DNA of 11,604 bases from Rubrivivax sp. (GCA_027484885.1 JAIXSD010000435.1:1-11604), one strand, 5' to 3'. Positions 1 to 7,494 are shown, counted from the first letter of the stretch. The notes: a model not told the origin generated them from the sequence alone. Numbers and translations: made by a program.

Positions 1-549
1 AACAAGGCGGTGCACTACAACCTGGTCGCGCACGAGTGGGCGCCCCACCCCTGGCAGACCGGCCGCATCAGCCTGATCGGCAATGCCTACCGCCAGGGCC
101 CGGACACGCGGCCCAACACACCGCTGTTCGCACTCGGCGGCCACGGCGATGTGGCGCTGTTCCTGCACGACAACCTGGCGGTGGACGAGTACGGTGCCGC
201 CGTGGCCCAGACCGGCATCTACAGCGCCGGCCAGGCGCGCATCCTGCAGCTGAAGGCGCCCGAGCTGCCGGCCGATTTGCCGCTGAGCCGCATCCTGCCG
301 GCGCAGCGCCTGGAGGCGGAGCTGCCCCTGGCCGTGGGCGCCCGGCCCTGGGACCGCGACCCGATTGATTTCAAGCTGCTCTCCGATGTGGCCGAAGGTC
401 GTGGCCAGATCATCGACAGCGAGCTGCAGAATGCCAGCGGCTACCCGCGCTACGCGCCCAGCCAGCAGGCCTTCCAGCCCGAGGCTTGGAATCTGGATGA
501 CATGAGCCCGCGCGCCGGCTGGGCCTCGCTGTTCCGCCGCGGGCGCTGA
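1..549 (+). CDS. 3' end of a probable pectate lyase (PL1-like beta-helix protein), 5'-truncated
   Basis: An open frame enters from the left edge and ends at TGA 547-549, giving 182 residues with no start codon in the window. The GTG at 10 is internal, not a start. The pattern resembles the C-terminal half of secreted bacterial pectate lyases with a right-handed beta-helix. A segment reading SLIGNAYRQGPDT matches the usual 'NxVxNxYxPGP' turn. It is followed by a HDN strand, then a GARPWDRDPID stretch, a GxGxIID segment and a GYP motif near the end. These proteins cleave polygalacturonate by beta-elimination outside the cell or in the periplasm, leaving unsaturated ends that the kdgF/kduI/kduD products in this window would process. 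The catalytic region and signal peptide lie upstream and cannot be checked. The very end lacks the acidic DxDxDGMPDxWE tail common in relatives. Family assignment is by motif memory, so another beta-helix polysaccharide lyase is possible. Confidence 0.6.
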   Translation, partial: NKAVHYNLVAHEWAPHPWQTGRISLIGNAYRQGPDTRPNTPLFALGGHGDVALFLHDNLAVDEYGAAVAQTGIYSAGQARILQLKAPELPADLPLSRILPAQRLEAELPLAVGARPWDRDPIDFKLLSDVAEGRGQIIDSELQNASGYPRYAPSQQAFQPEAWNLDDMSPRAGWASLFRRGR

Positions 550-570
550 AGCGGATCGACGCCCAGAAAC

Positions 571-1092
571 TCACACGGCCTGGGCGGCCTCCGGCGGGCG
601 ACGCCAAAGCCGCCACAGCGTCCAGCTGTTGGTCAGGGCGATGGTGGCTTCGAGCAAGCTGCCGCCCACCGAGCCCACCACCAGGTTGTTGACCAACCAA
701 AGCAAGGTGCCCAGCAGCATCAGCAGGCGCATGCGCAGCCCGCTCAAGAAAAACAACGCCGTCGTGCCGATGCAGGAAGCCGCAATCGGCAACAGCGAGA
801 GCCAGCCCTGCTGCAGCCACAGGCCCAGGCCCGCACTCAGGCCGATGAAGGCCAGGCCCACCCAGGGCGAGCGGCTGCGCAGCGAGGCCAGCGAGCGGCC
901 CAGGGAAACCAGGCTGCTGGCCACGGCCGTGGGCTGGCCGAGCAGCCAGAAGTGCAGCACGTACGCAAAACACTCCAGGGCCATGAAGACCTTGAAGCGG
1001 CGGTCGTCGGTCTGCGCGAAACAGGCCACGCCGCAGGCAAACGCGACATAACCAAAAATCTGCGCGGCTGAAAAATACGCGGAGTCCAGCAT
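571..1092 (-). CDS. YgjV-family inner-membrane protein
   Basis: This 173-residue, strongly hydrophobic protein has about five likely membrane segments. It begins with a helix around residues 8-25 (QIFGYVAFACGVACFAQ) followed by a short DDRRFK loop. The pattern 'FGYVAF...C..Q.DDRRFK...A.....LHFWLLG' and the length (about 180 residues in relatives) fit the bacterial inner-membrane YgjV family, whose function is unknown. The ATG at 1092 is the natural start because the first membrane helix follows within a few residues. I see no strong Shine-Dalgarno sequence. The gene lies 43 bp downstream of the DUF3297 gene on the same strand, so the two may be cotranscribed. It converges on the pectate lyase gene with only 21 bp between the stop codons. 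Nothing ties it to pectin metabolism. Confidence 0.75.
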   Translation of the reverse strand: MLDSAYFSAAQIFGYVAFACGVACFAQTDDRRFKVFMALECFAYVLHFWLLGQPTAVASSLVSLGRSLASLRSRSPWVGLAFIGLSAGLGLWLQQGWLSLLPIAASCIGTTALFFLSGLRMRLLMLLGTLLWLVNNLVVGSVGGSLLEATIALTNSWTLWRLWRRPPEAAQAV

Positions 1093-1135
1093 GCGGGCGG
1101 CGCGCGGCCTGGCAGTGACAGGCGCGGACGGAGCT

Positions 1136-1405
1136 TCAGCGGTAGAAGGCTTCCACCGTGCCCTTGAGCTTGATCATCACCGGGTTGCCCTTGCGGTCCA
1201 CGGTGCGGCCAGCCGGCACCTTGACCCAGCCTTCGCTGATGCAGTACTCGGCCACATCGAAGCGCTCCTTGCCGTTCAGGCGGATGCCGATGTCGTGCTG
1301 GAACACGGCGGCATCGTGGTGCGGGCTGCGCGGGTCGATCGACAGGTGGTCGGGGATGGCGGGGCGGTCGGTGGGGGCAGCGGTAGAGGCGGCGGAGTCA
1401 GTCAT
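1136..1405 (-). CDS. DUF3297 family protein
   Basis: This small soluble protein of 89 residues has the family core 'LSIDPRSPHHDAAVFQHDIGIRLNGKERFDVAEYCISEGWVKVPAG', followed by DRKGNPVMIKLKG and the terminal EAFYR. That matches DUF3297, a conserved small protein of unknown function found in many proteobacteria, at its usual length. The frame is open up to an ATG at 1462. I chose the ATG at 1405 because the extra 19 residues would be encoded by an intrinsic-terminator sequence (1421-1450) and do not resemble the family. The N-terminus after Met (TDSAASTAAPT) is low-complexity, as in relatives. The Shine-Dalgarno sequence is weak. The gene lies 43 bp upstream of the ygjV-like gene on the same strand. 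Confidence 0.85.
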   Translation of the reverse strand: MTDSAASTAAPTDRPAIPDHLSIDPRSPHHDAAVFQHDIGIRLNGKERFDVAEYCISEGWVKVPAGRTVDRKGNPVMIKLKGTVEAFYR

Positions 1406-1420
1406 GGCGGCAGCAATCGT

Positions 1421-1450
1421 CAAAAAAACAAAAGGCCCCGGGGCGGGGCT
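1421..1450 (-). terminator. Probable intrinsic terminator of the LysR gene
   Basis: Read on the minus strand, GCCCC (1449-1445), loop GCCCC (1444-1440) and GGGGC (1439-1435) form a 5-bp GC-only stem. A T-rich run CTTTTGTTTTTTT (1434-1422) follows directly. It begins about 40 bp after the LysR stop codon at 1487 and lies just upstream of the DUF3297 start at 1405. It would therefore end the regulator's transcript and insulate the next gene. The stem is short but all G-C, and the T tract is long for this GC-rich DNA. Confidence 0.65.
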
Positions 1451-1486
1451 GGATGCCAGCATTTTCCGCGATTTGGCGCCGCCCGC

Positions 1487-2428
1487 TCAGGCCGGGGCCA
1501 CCATCATTTCGCTCAAGCCCTCGGCCAGGGCCTCGAACACGCGTTTGCAAGCCAGGCTCTGGCGCAGGTCTTCGTGCATGGCCAGCCAGGTGTCCAGCTG
1601 CAGGCTGAGCTGCTCGGGCAGCACGCGCTCCAGCGCCGGGCTGCGCCGCGCCAGCGCGACCTGGCAAACGCCGATGCCGGCACCCGCGCGCAACAAGGCC
1701 AGCTGGGCCAGATCGCTGTCACTGCGCAGGGCAAAGGCCTCGCGGCGCCAGCTCGGGAAGCCCTGGCGGGCGGCGCGGATGAAGGGCGTCTCCTGGTCAT
1801 AGCCGACCAGGCGGTGCGCAGCCAGATCCTCCAGCGTGGCCGGGCGGCCGGCGCGGTCCAAGTAGTCGCTGCGGGCGAACAGTCCCAGCTCCACCATGCC
1901 CAGGCGGCGTGCAATCAGCTGCTCCTGCGTGGGGGCCGTCATGCGCACGGCAATGTCGGCCTCGCGCTGCAGCAGGTCTTGCAGGCGGTTGCTCAGCACC
2001 AGCTCGACCACCAGGCCGGGCTCCTCCTGCGCCAGCCGGGCCAGGATGGGCGGCAGCACCTCCACGCCCATGACCTCGCTGGCCGTCACCCGCACCACGC
2101 CGCGCAGCTGGCCCTGGGCGCCGAGCTGGCGCTCCTGGGCCAAACGCTGCAGCGACGCCGCCTGATGGGCCATGGCCTCGGCGCCTTCGCGCAAGGTCAG
2201 CGCCGCCTCGGTCGGCAAGAGGCCTTGCTGCGAGCGGGTGAAAAGCGGCAGGCCCAGGGCCTGCTCCAGCGCCTCGATATGCCGGCCCACGGTCGGTTGG
2301 GCCAGGCCCAGGGCCCGCGCGGCGCCTGACTGCGAGCCCTCTTGCAGCACGCCGAGAAAGGTGCGGTAGAGCTCCCAGCCTATGTCCTTGCCGGGTTTGT
2401 TGTCGAGATCTTTGTTCTTGGAATCCAT
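1487..2428 (-). CDS. LysR-family transcriptional regulator
   Basis: This 313-residue protein is the usual length for a LysR-type regulator. The winged helix-turn-helix spans roughly residues 18-76 and contains the hallmark FLGVLQEGSQSGAARALGL, then AQPTVGRHIEALEQALGLPLFTR. A linker helix follows. The effector-binding domain starts near residue 105 (GVVRVTASEVMGVEVLPPIL) and includes the ADIAVRM and GAGIGVCQ segments typical of the fold. I chose ATG 2428 over the upstream GTG at 2512. The extra 28 residues would lie inside the divergent promoter region and look unlike the family, and the highly charged MDSKNKDLDNK start is plausible. No Shine-Dalgarno sequence is visible before it. The gene is divergent from an NAD(P)-binding epimerase-like gene, the classic arrangement for a LysR protein controlling its neighbour. 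The inducer cannot be read from the sequence. Confidence 0.9.
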   Translation of the reverse strand: MDSKNKDLDNKPGKDIGWELYRTFLGVLQEGSQSGAARALGLAQPTVGRHIEALEQALGLPLFTRSQQGLLPTEAALTLREGAEAMAHQAASLQRLAQERQLGAQGQLRGVVRVTASEVMGVEVLPPILARLAQEEPGLVVELVLSNRLQDLLQREADIAVRMTAPTQEQLIARRLGMVELGLFARSDYLDRAGRPATLEDLAAHRLVGYDQETPFIRAARQGFPSWRREAFALRSDSDLAQLALLRAGAGIGVCQVALARRSPALERVLPEQLSLQLDTWLAMHEDLRQSLACKRVFEALAEGLSEMMVAPA

Positions 2429-2499
2429 GCAGAACTGTATAGCCGCTGGCACATCGTCGGCAGTTCCGCGCGGGGCTCGGGCGGCCGAGACTGGCAGCC
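2429..2499. promoter_or_regulatory. Divergent promoter region with inverted repeat GAACTG-N23-CAGTTC
   Basis: The 71 bp between the LysR gene and the epimerase-like gene contain perfect 6-bp inverted arms: GAACTG at 2432-2437 and CAGTTC at 2461-2466. The centres are 29 bp apart, close to three helical turns. On the minus strand a -10-like TATACA (2441-2436) overlaps the left arm, so a regulator bound there could repress its own gene. No convincing -35 box was found for either direction. The arrangement suits LysR autoregulation plus control of the divergent gene, but the arms are short and the canonical T-N11-A spacing is not met. Confidence 0.4.
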
Positions 2500-3558
2500 A
2501 TGAACACCACACCCAACTCCGTCTCTCTTTCCTCCACCCCCGGCATCGCCCTGGTCCTCGGCGCCAGCGGCGGCATTGGCGGCGAAGTCGCTCGCCAGCT
2601 GCTGGTCGCCGGCTGGCAGGTGCGCGGCCTCAAGCGCGAGCCGCCCAGCGAGGCCCAGGCCCGCTGCGGCATCGCCTGGCAGCGCGGCGATGCGCTGGAC
2701 GGCGCGGCCGTGCACCAGGCCGCCCAGAGCTGCCAGCTGATCGTGCACGCCGTCAACCCGCCCGGCTACCTGCGCTGGGCCGAGCTGGTGCTGCCCATGC
2801 TGGAGCACAGCATCGCCGCGGCGCGCGAGCAGGGCGCCTGCCTGCTGCTGCCCGGCACGGTCTACAACTACGCGCCGGACGCGCCGATGCCGCTGCGCGA
2901 AGACGCATCACAGCAGCCGCCCAGCCGCAAGGGCGCGATCCGCGTGGAGATGGAGCGGCGCTTGCGAGAAGCCGCGAGCGAATCCGCCGAGCGCCCCTGC
3001 CAGGTGCTGATCGTGCGCGCCGGTGATTTCTTCGGCCCGCAGCCGGGCAACAGCTGGTTTTCGCAGGGCCTGATCCAGCCCGGCCGGCCGCCCGCGCGCG
3101 TGCTGCTGCCGGCCACGCCGGGTGTCGGCCACCAGTGGGCTTTTCTGCCCGATGTGGCGCGCACCATGGTGGCCCTGGTGCAGCGGCGCGCCGAGCTGCC
3201 GGCGTTTGCCAGCTTCCACATGGCCGGCCACTGGGATGCCGATGGGCGCCAGATGGGACAGGCCATCCAGCGGGTGATGACTCAGCACGGCCTGCCGCAG
3301 CCGCGGCTTCGCGCTTTTCCCTGGTGGCTGATGCGCCTGCTGGTGCCGTTCAAGGCCACGGTGCGCGAGATGCAGGAGATGCGCTACCTCTGGCGCCAGC
3401 CGGTGCGCATGAGCAATGCCCGGCTGCGCGCCTTGCTCGGCGAGGAGCCGCACACGCCGCTCGACGAGGCGGTGGCGCAGAGCCTGCGTGGCCTGGGCTG
3501 CCTGCCTGCGCCGGCGTCCACGGCCTTTCAATCGCCCGCGGCAGGGCTCAAGGCATAG
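2500..3558 (+). CDS. NAD(P)-binding, epimerase-like SDR protein
   Basis: This 352-residue protein has an N-terminal Rossmann glycine motif GASGGIGG (residues 21-28) after a beta strand (IALVLG), as in extended or atypical short-chain dehydrogenases and NAD-dependent epimerases. Further family-like segments are LIVHAVNPPGY (end of the strand 4 region), LLLPGTVYNYAPD (active-site strand), SRKGAIRVEMER (in place of the usual YxxxK helix) and VLIVRAGDFFGP (the conserved 'R.g..yGP' turn). The substrate is not recognisable. The canonical YxxxK is not evident, so catalysis may be altered or the protein may mainly bind nucleotide. The ATG at 2500 comes just before the Rossmann strand and faces the LysR gene. 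The last 31 bp overlap the 3' end of the convergent acetylesterase gene. Its link to pectin metabolism is unproven; it could be a separate LysR-controlled oxidoreductase. Confidence 0.8.
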   Translation: MNTTPNSVSLSSTPGIALVLGASGGIGGEVARQLLVAGWQVRGLKREPPSEAQARCGIAWQRGDALDGAAVHQAAQSCQLIVHAVNPPGYLRWAELVLPMLEHSIAAAREQGACLLLPGTVYNYAPDAPMPLREDASQQPPSRKGAIRVEMERRLREAASESAERPCQVLIVRAGDFFGPQPGNSWFSQGLIQPGRPPARVLLPATPGVGHQWAFLPDVARTMVALVQRRAELPAFASFHMAGHWDADGRQMGQAIQRVMTQHGLPQPRLRAFPWWLMRLLVPFKATVREMQEMRYLWRQPVRMSNARLRALLGEEPHTPLDEAVAQSLRGLGCLPAPASTAFQSPAAGLKA

Positions 3559-4328
3559 GCACGCAGGGCCGGCTGCACGCGCAGCAGCTCTTTGAACACC
3601 AGGGCTGAGAACAGCTGTGCGCCGCGCTCGCCCACATGGGTGCGATCAAACGCACTCTTGGCAGCGCCCGCACGCTCCGCCGAGGCGGCCGCGGCCACCG
3701 GCTCGGCGGCACTCGGCTTGGGCGCCATGGCCAGGCGGTCGGCCTCGTCCTCGCCCATGGCCTGCACCAGGGCGTGGCTCAGGGCATTGAGATCGATGGC
3801 GGCGACGGGCGGCGTGGCCTCGGCCGCCACCCGCAGCGTGGCCTCGGCCCAGGGCCGCAACTCATTGAGCAGCTGGCCCTCGCGGAAGCTGCGCCGGGTC
3901 AAGGGGGTCAGCAGCACCGGCGTGGCGCCCAGCTCGCGCAGCTCGCTCAAGTAACGAGCCAGGTTGACGGGGAACTCGGTCGCCAGATCGGTGGAGCGGC
4001 CGGGCTTGCCCGGCTGGTCGTTGTGGCCGAACTGGATCAAGACCCAGGTCGGCCGCAACGGTTCCTGGCGCAGGCGCTCACGCAGGGCATCCCACAGGCC
4101 CTCGACCCGGTAGCTGGCACTGCTGCGGCCGCCGCGCGCCAGGTTCAGGCATTGCAGCGCCGAGCTGGTGAAGCGGGCGCACAAGGCGTCGCCATAGCCG
4201 CTGCGCGTGGCCAGGGTGGAATCACCCACCAGGACCACGCGGGCCTGGGGCGCGACCGGCGCCCCTGACTCGCTCCACGCGTGGCCGCTGGCCAGCGCCA
4301 GCAGCCCCAGTCCCCAGATCTGGCGCAT
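3528..4328 (-). CDS. SGNH-family acetylesterase, CE12 rhamnogalacturonan acetylesterase-like
   Basis: This 266-residue protein has all the SGNH blocks. Block I is GDSTLA with nucleophile Ser37. Block II is RGGRSS with the oxyanion glycine near residue 67. Block III is FGHND with Asn103. Block V is DRTHVG with catalytic Asp228 and His231. The GDSTxA, GGRSS and FGHND wording is that of family CE12 (rhamnogalacturonan or pectin acetylesterases), which remove acetyl groups from pectin so that lyases can act. Residues 1-19 form a short hydrophobic leader with AWS before the likely cleavage point, so export is probable. Residues about 191-227, just before the catalytic Asp/His, form an Ala-rich, charged, low-complexity stretch that looks like a linker insertion. 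The start codon lies only 7 bp after the stop of the TonB-dependent receptor gene, so the two are almost certainly one transcript. The 3' end overlaps the convergent epimerase-like gene by 31 bp. Confidence 0.85.
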   Translation of the reverse strand: MRQIWGLGLLALASGHAWSESGAPVAPQARVVLVGDSTLATRSGYGDALCARFTSSALQCLNLARGGRSSASYRVEGLWDALRERLRQEPLRPTWVLIQFGHNDQPGKPGRSTDLATEFPVNLARYLSELRELGATPVLLTPLTRRSFREGQLLNELRPWAEATLRVAAEATPPVAAIDLNALSHALVQAMGEDEADRLAMAPKPSAAEPVAAAASAERAGAAKSAFDRTHVGERGAQLFSALVFKELLRVQPALRAYALSPAAGD

Positions 4329-4335
4329 CGCCAGC

Positions 4336-7300
4336 TCAGAAGCGGTAGCGGAAGCCGGCCATCAGCTCGCGGCCGGTGACGTTGTTGACCACCACGCTGT
4401 CGCGCGCCCGGCTGATGAACTGGTCGTTGGCCTGGTTGGTCAGGTTGACGCCTTCCAGAGTCACTTCCAGCTTGTCATTGACCTTGTAGCTCAGCGACAC
4501 ATCGACGTTGAAGGTCTTGTTCTTGCCCTCGACATCGTTGTTGTTCTGGCCCGGCACGCGGGTGACGAAGCCGGAGCGCTGCGAGCCCGAGATGCGGGCG
4601 CTGAAGGCGCCGTCGTCGTAGTAGAGCGTGGCGTTCCAGGACTTGGGCGAGAGGTTGATCAAGTCGTCGGTGATGGTGGCCGTGCTGGTGGGCGAGACCA
4701 CGTACTCGATCTTGCTCTTCACATAGGTGTAGTTCAGCAGGGCGCCGAAGTTCTTGCCCCAGCCGGGCAGGAAGCTGAAGGGCTGCTGGTAGTTGAGCTC
4801 GAAGCCCTGCAGCTTGCCGCCGTCGGTGTTGATCGGGGCGGTGACCTGGAACACCTCGTCGCCGGTGAAGTTGCTCGGCAGCAGGCTCATGGGCAGGCCG
4901 GTCTGCTTGAACGGGACGTTGTTGCGGATGCTCTGGATGTAGGTGCTGATGTTCTTCTGGAACAGGCCCAGGCCCAGGAAGGCGTTCTTGGCGAAGTACC
5001 ACTCGATGCTGGAATCAAAAGTGGTGGCACGGAAGGGCTTGAGCAGCGGGTTGCCGCTGGTGACCGACAAGGTGCCGGTGGTGGAGATGGTGCCGCCCGG
5101 GCTCAGATTGCCCAGCTGAGGCCGGGCCATGACCTTGGCCGCGGCGAAGCGCACGATCACATCCTTGCTCAGCGTGGCGGCCAGGTTGGCGGCGGGCAGC
5201 AGGTCGTCGTAGACATGGTCCACCGTCACAGCGGTGCCGCCGCCGGTGGCCTGGTAGCCGGTGGCCGCCAGCTTGGTCTTGACATAGCGGGTGCCGATAT
5301 TGCCGCGCACCGGGATGTCGCCCAGGCGGGTGTTGAAGTCCAGCTGGAAGAAGGCCGCCTCGTCCTGCTCGGTGACGCTGCGGTTGTTGCCGCGCGCATT
5401 GCCGTTGGTGATGGACGAGAGCGTGAAGTCACCGGGGCCGCCGGCCGGGCCGCTCTTGATGCAGTTGCAATAGATGTCGTAGGCCTGGGCGATGGCGGCC
5501 AGGTTGGGGATGACCCAGCTGGTGGCCGTGCCGGTGGGCAGGTTCTGGCCCTTGCCGAAGCCGCTGAGGCTGGTCGTCAGGCTGGCCACCGTGCTGCCAG
5601 CAGGCACCGGGAAGATGGTGTCGTTCTGGTTGACGCGGCGGAACTCGTAGGAGTCGAAGCTGTACTTCTTGTAGTCCACCCCGCCCTTGAGCATGAGCTT
5701 GTTGGGCATCACGTCCCAGGCCAGGTCCAGGTGAAACACATCGTTGGTGTTGCTGGCGCCTTGCGGGCGGATGCGGATTTCGCTGCTGGTGGTGTTGGCG
5801 ATGGTGCCGGCCTGGGTGCCGCTGGTGGCGACGGGCACACCGACCAGGGTCAGGGCACCGCCGGCCTGGGTCGGGTCGAAGGGGTAGCTGATGGCCGGGG
5901 CGCGGTCATCGGCGCTGAAGTCGATGCCGTAACCATTGACATTGAGCGCATCCAGGGTGGTGGTGGTCTGCACCGGATTGCGGAACTTGCTGGTGGCGCG
6001 GCCGGCGCGGGCGGTCAGGCGCACATGGTCGCCAAAGTCCTGCTCCAGGGTCAGGGTGGGCTGGGTGAAGGTGGTGGAGAGCTCGTCAAAGCGCGACTCG
6101 GCGCGCACATCAACGCCGTTGAACACGCCCTTGATCAGCGCGCCGTTGGGCGCATAGCTTGCCGAGACCACGCTGGTCTGCGGCTTGCCGCCCTGGCCGG
6201 CGTTGCGGCTGAAGGAGATCACTTCCAGGAAGTCTTCCTGGCGGGTGGCGTCGAGCTTGGAGTAGAGCAGGTCCAGGGTCAGCAAGGTGCCATCGGCCGG
6301 CTTGAACTGCACGGCGGCGGTCACACCCAGGCGGTCCTGGTCATGGGTCAGGCGGCCGTAGCGCGGCAGGCGCGGGTGGAAGTTCTCGGCCTTGCTGGCT
6401 TCGTTGTAGGTCGCGATATTGGCCGCGGTGTTGGGCAGGCGCAGCACGCCCTGGGCGGCCGGGCCGCAGGTGGTGGCGGTCGAGTTCGTCGGGTTGGCCG
6501 GCGTCACGCCCTGCGGGGCGCACCAACCGCCCGAGGAGGGGCCGTTGTCCCAGCGCACGGTGCTGAAGCCTTCTTCCAGCACCTTGCGCTGCGAGTAGGC
6601 GCCCGAGATCAGCACGCCCAGCTTCTTGTCGGCAAAGGTGTTGGAGAGCAGGAAGGCGGCGCGCGGTGTGGTCTTGCCGGACAGGTCGTTGTAGCCGCCT
6701 TTCAGCGACACCATGCCGGTGAAGCCCTTCAGGTCGAAGGGCCGGGTGGTTTGCAGGTCCACCGTGGCGCCTAGCGAGCCTTCGTCCACATCGGCGGAAC
6801 TGCTCTTGCGCACGGTCAGCGAGTTGAACAGCTCGGAGGCGAAGACATTGAAGTCAAAGCCGCGTGAGCGGTTGGCGCCGCCCGAGCTGTCGGTGCCGCC
6901 GGTGGTGGCCAAACCCTCGATGCCGTTGATGCGCACGCGGGTGAAATCCTGGCCCAGGCCGCGCACGGTGATGTTGCGGCCCTCGCCGGCGTCGCGGTCG
7001 ATCACCACACCGGGCACGCGCTGCAGCGATTCGGCCAGGTTGGTGTCGGGGAACTTGCCCATGTCCTCGGCCTTGATGACATCGACGATGCTGTTGTCAT
7101 CGCGCTTGGCGCGCAGCGCACTTTCCAGCGAGGCACGCAGGCCGGTGACGGTGACGGTCTCGAGATTGGCCTTGGCGGGCTGTTCGGCAGACTGAGCGGC
7201 GGGGGCGGCCGGCGGCGGCGCGCTCTGCGCCTGGGCGCCAGCGGCCAGGGTGCTCAGGGCCGCCAGCGAGGCGAGCGAGAGCAGGCTGCGGCGGCAGGTG

Positions 7301-7338
7301 AATCGGGGCGTCTGCGGCGAGGCGGGGCGCGAGGTCAT
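4336..7338 (-). CDS. TonB-dependent outer-membrane receptor, probable oligogalacturonide/pectin-fragment uptake
   Basis: This protein of about 1000 residues has the TonB-receptor layout. Residues 1-37 form a signal peptide (RR, hydrophobic core, AQA before the cleavage site), followed by a Pro/Ala-rich linker. A TonB-box-like ETVTVTG lies at 60-66. The plug contains DMGKFPDTNLAESLQRVPGV, ITVRGLGQDFTRVRING and VRKSSSADVDEGSLGATVDL. A long 22-strand-type barrel ends in GFRYRF with a C-terminal Phe, as the barrel-assembly machinery requires. The plug wording is that of the Xanthomonas/Caulobacter-type receptors (TIGR01782), many of which take up plant-polysaccharide fragments. The ATG at 7338 was chosen over one at 7410 because a good GGAGA (7349-7345) precedes it by 6 nt and it starts a proper signal peptide. 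Cysteines at 273, 291, 624 and 626 fall in loop-like segments. The neighbours (CE12 esterase 7 bp downstream, kdgF upstream) point to pectin oligomers as ligand, which is inference. Confidence 0.92.
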   Translation of the reverse strand: MTSRPASPQTPRFTCRRSLLSLASLAALSTLAAGAQAQSAPPPAAPAAQSAEQPAKANLETVTVTGLRASLESALRAKRDDNSIVDVIKAEDMGKFPDTNLAESLQRVPGVVIDRDAGEGRNITVRGLGQDFTRVRINGIEGLATTGGTDSSGGANRSRGFDFNVFASELFNSLTVRKSSSADVDEGSLGATVDLQTTRPFDLKGFTGMVSLKGGYNDLSGKTTPRAAFLLSNTFADKKLGVLISGAYSQRKVLEEGFSTVRWDNGPSSGGWCAPQGVTPANPTNSTATTCGPAAQGVLRLPNTAANIATYNEASKAENFHPRLPRYGRLTHDQDRLGVTAAVQFKPADGTLLTLDLLYSKLDATRQEDFLEVISFSRNAGQGGKPQTSVVSASYAPNGALIKGVFNGVDVRAESRFDELSTTFTQPTLTLEQDFGDHVRLTARAGRATSKFRNPVQTTTTLDALNVNGYGIDFSADDRAPAISYPFDPTQAGGALTLVGVPVATSGTQAGTIANTTSSEIRIRPQGASNTNDVFHLDLAWDVMPNKLMLKGGVDYKKYSFDSYEFRRVNQNDTIFPVPAGSTVASLTTSLSGFGKGQNLPTGTATSWVIPNLAAIAQAYDIYCNCIKSGPAGGPGDFTLSSITNGNARGNNRSVTEQDEAAFFQLDFNTRLGDIPVRGNIGTRYVKTKLAATGYQATGGGTAVTVDHVYDDLLPAANLAATLSKDVIVRFAAAKVMARPQLGNLSPGGTISTTGTLSVTSGNPLLKPFRATTFDSSIEWYFAKNAFLGLGLFQKNISTYIQSIRNNVPFKQTGLPMSLLPSNFTGDEVFQVTAPINTDGGKLQGFELNYQQPFSFLPGWGKNFGALLNYTYVKSKIEYVVSPTSTATITDDLINLSPKSWNATLYYDDGAFSARISGSQRSGFVTRVPGQNNNDVEGKNKTFNVDVSLSYKVNDKLEVTLEGVNLTNQANDQFISRARDSVVVNNVTGRELMAGFRYRF

Positions 7339-7344
7339 GGCTTG

Positions 7345-7349
7345 TCTCC
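7345..7349 (-). promoter_or_regulatory. Ribosome binding site of the TonB-dependent receptor gene
   Basis: GGAGA on the minus strand, with a 6-nt spacer (CAAGCC) before the ATG at 7338. It decides the start: the in-frame ATG 72 bp upstream at 7410 would add an Arg/Pro-rich, non-signal-like extension. Confidence 0.7.
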
Positions 7350-7494
7350 AATGGTTTGGGGCGGCGTCGCTCGGTCGGGGCCGGCTGACGCTCTGATGCG
7401 GGTTTCGCACGATCCGGCGCCGTCTGTGCGGCTTGGCCGGTTCGGTTCTGGCTTGGAGGGCGCACGCAGGGCACCGCTACATCGGGAGAGCCGG

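Noticed and set aside
1091..2329. 412-residue open frame on the plus strand opposite the DUF3297 and LysR genes
   Set aside because: Gln/Ala/His/Gly-rich low complexity that runs through the terminator and two confidently assigned minus-strand genes.
1797..2756. 319-residue minus-strand frame overlapping the LysR gene and the epimerase-like gene
   Set aside because: It crosses the divergent promoter and overlaps both real genes in other frames, with Arg/Ala/Gly-rich composition and no domain.
4207..6774. 855-residue open frame on the plus strand, antisense to the TonB-dependent receptor
   Set aside because: It is a codon-bias shadow: high third-position GC in the real gene keeps the opposite frame open. 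The translation is Gly/Ala/Val/His-rich low complexity with no domain, while the minus strand encodes a complete receptor.
7339..7410. Longer N-terminus for the TonB-dependent receptor starting at 7410
   Set aside because: The extra residues are Arg/Pro-rich and would sit before a normal signal peptide; a good GGAGA supports the start at 7338.
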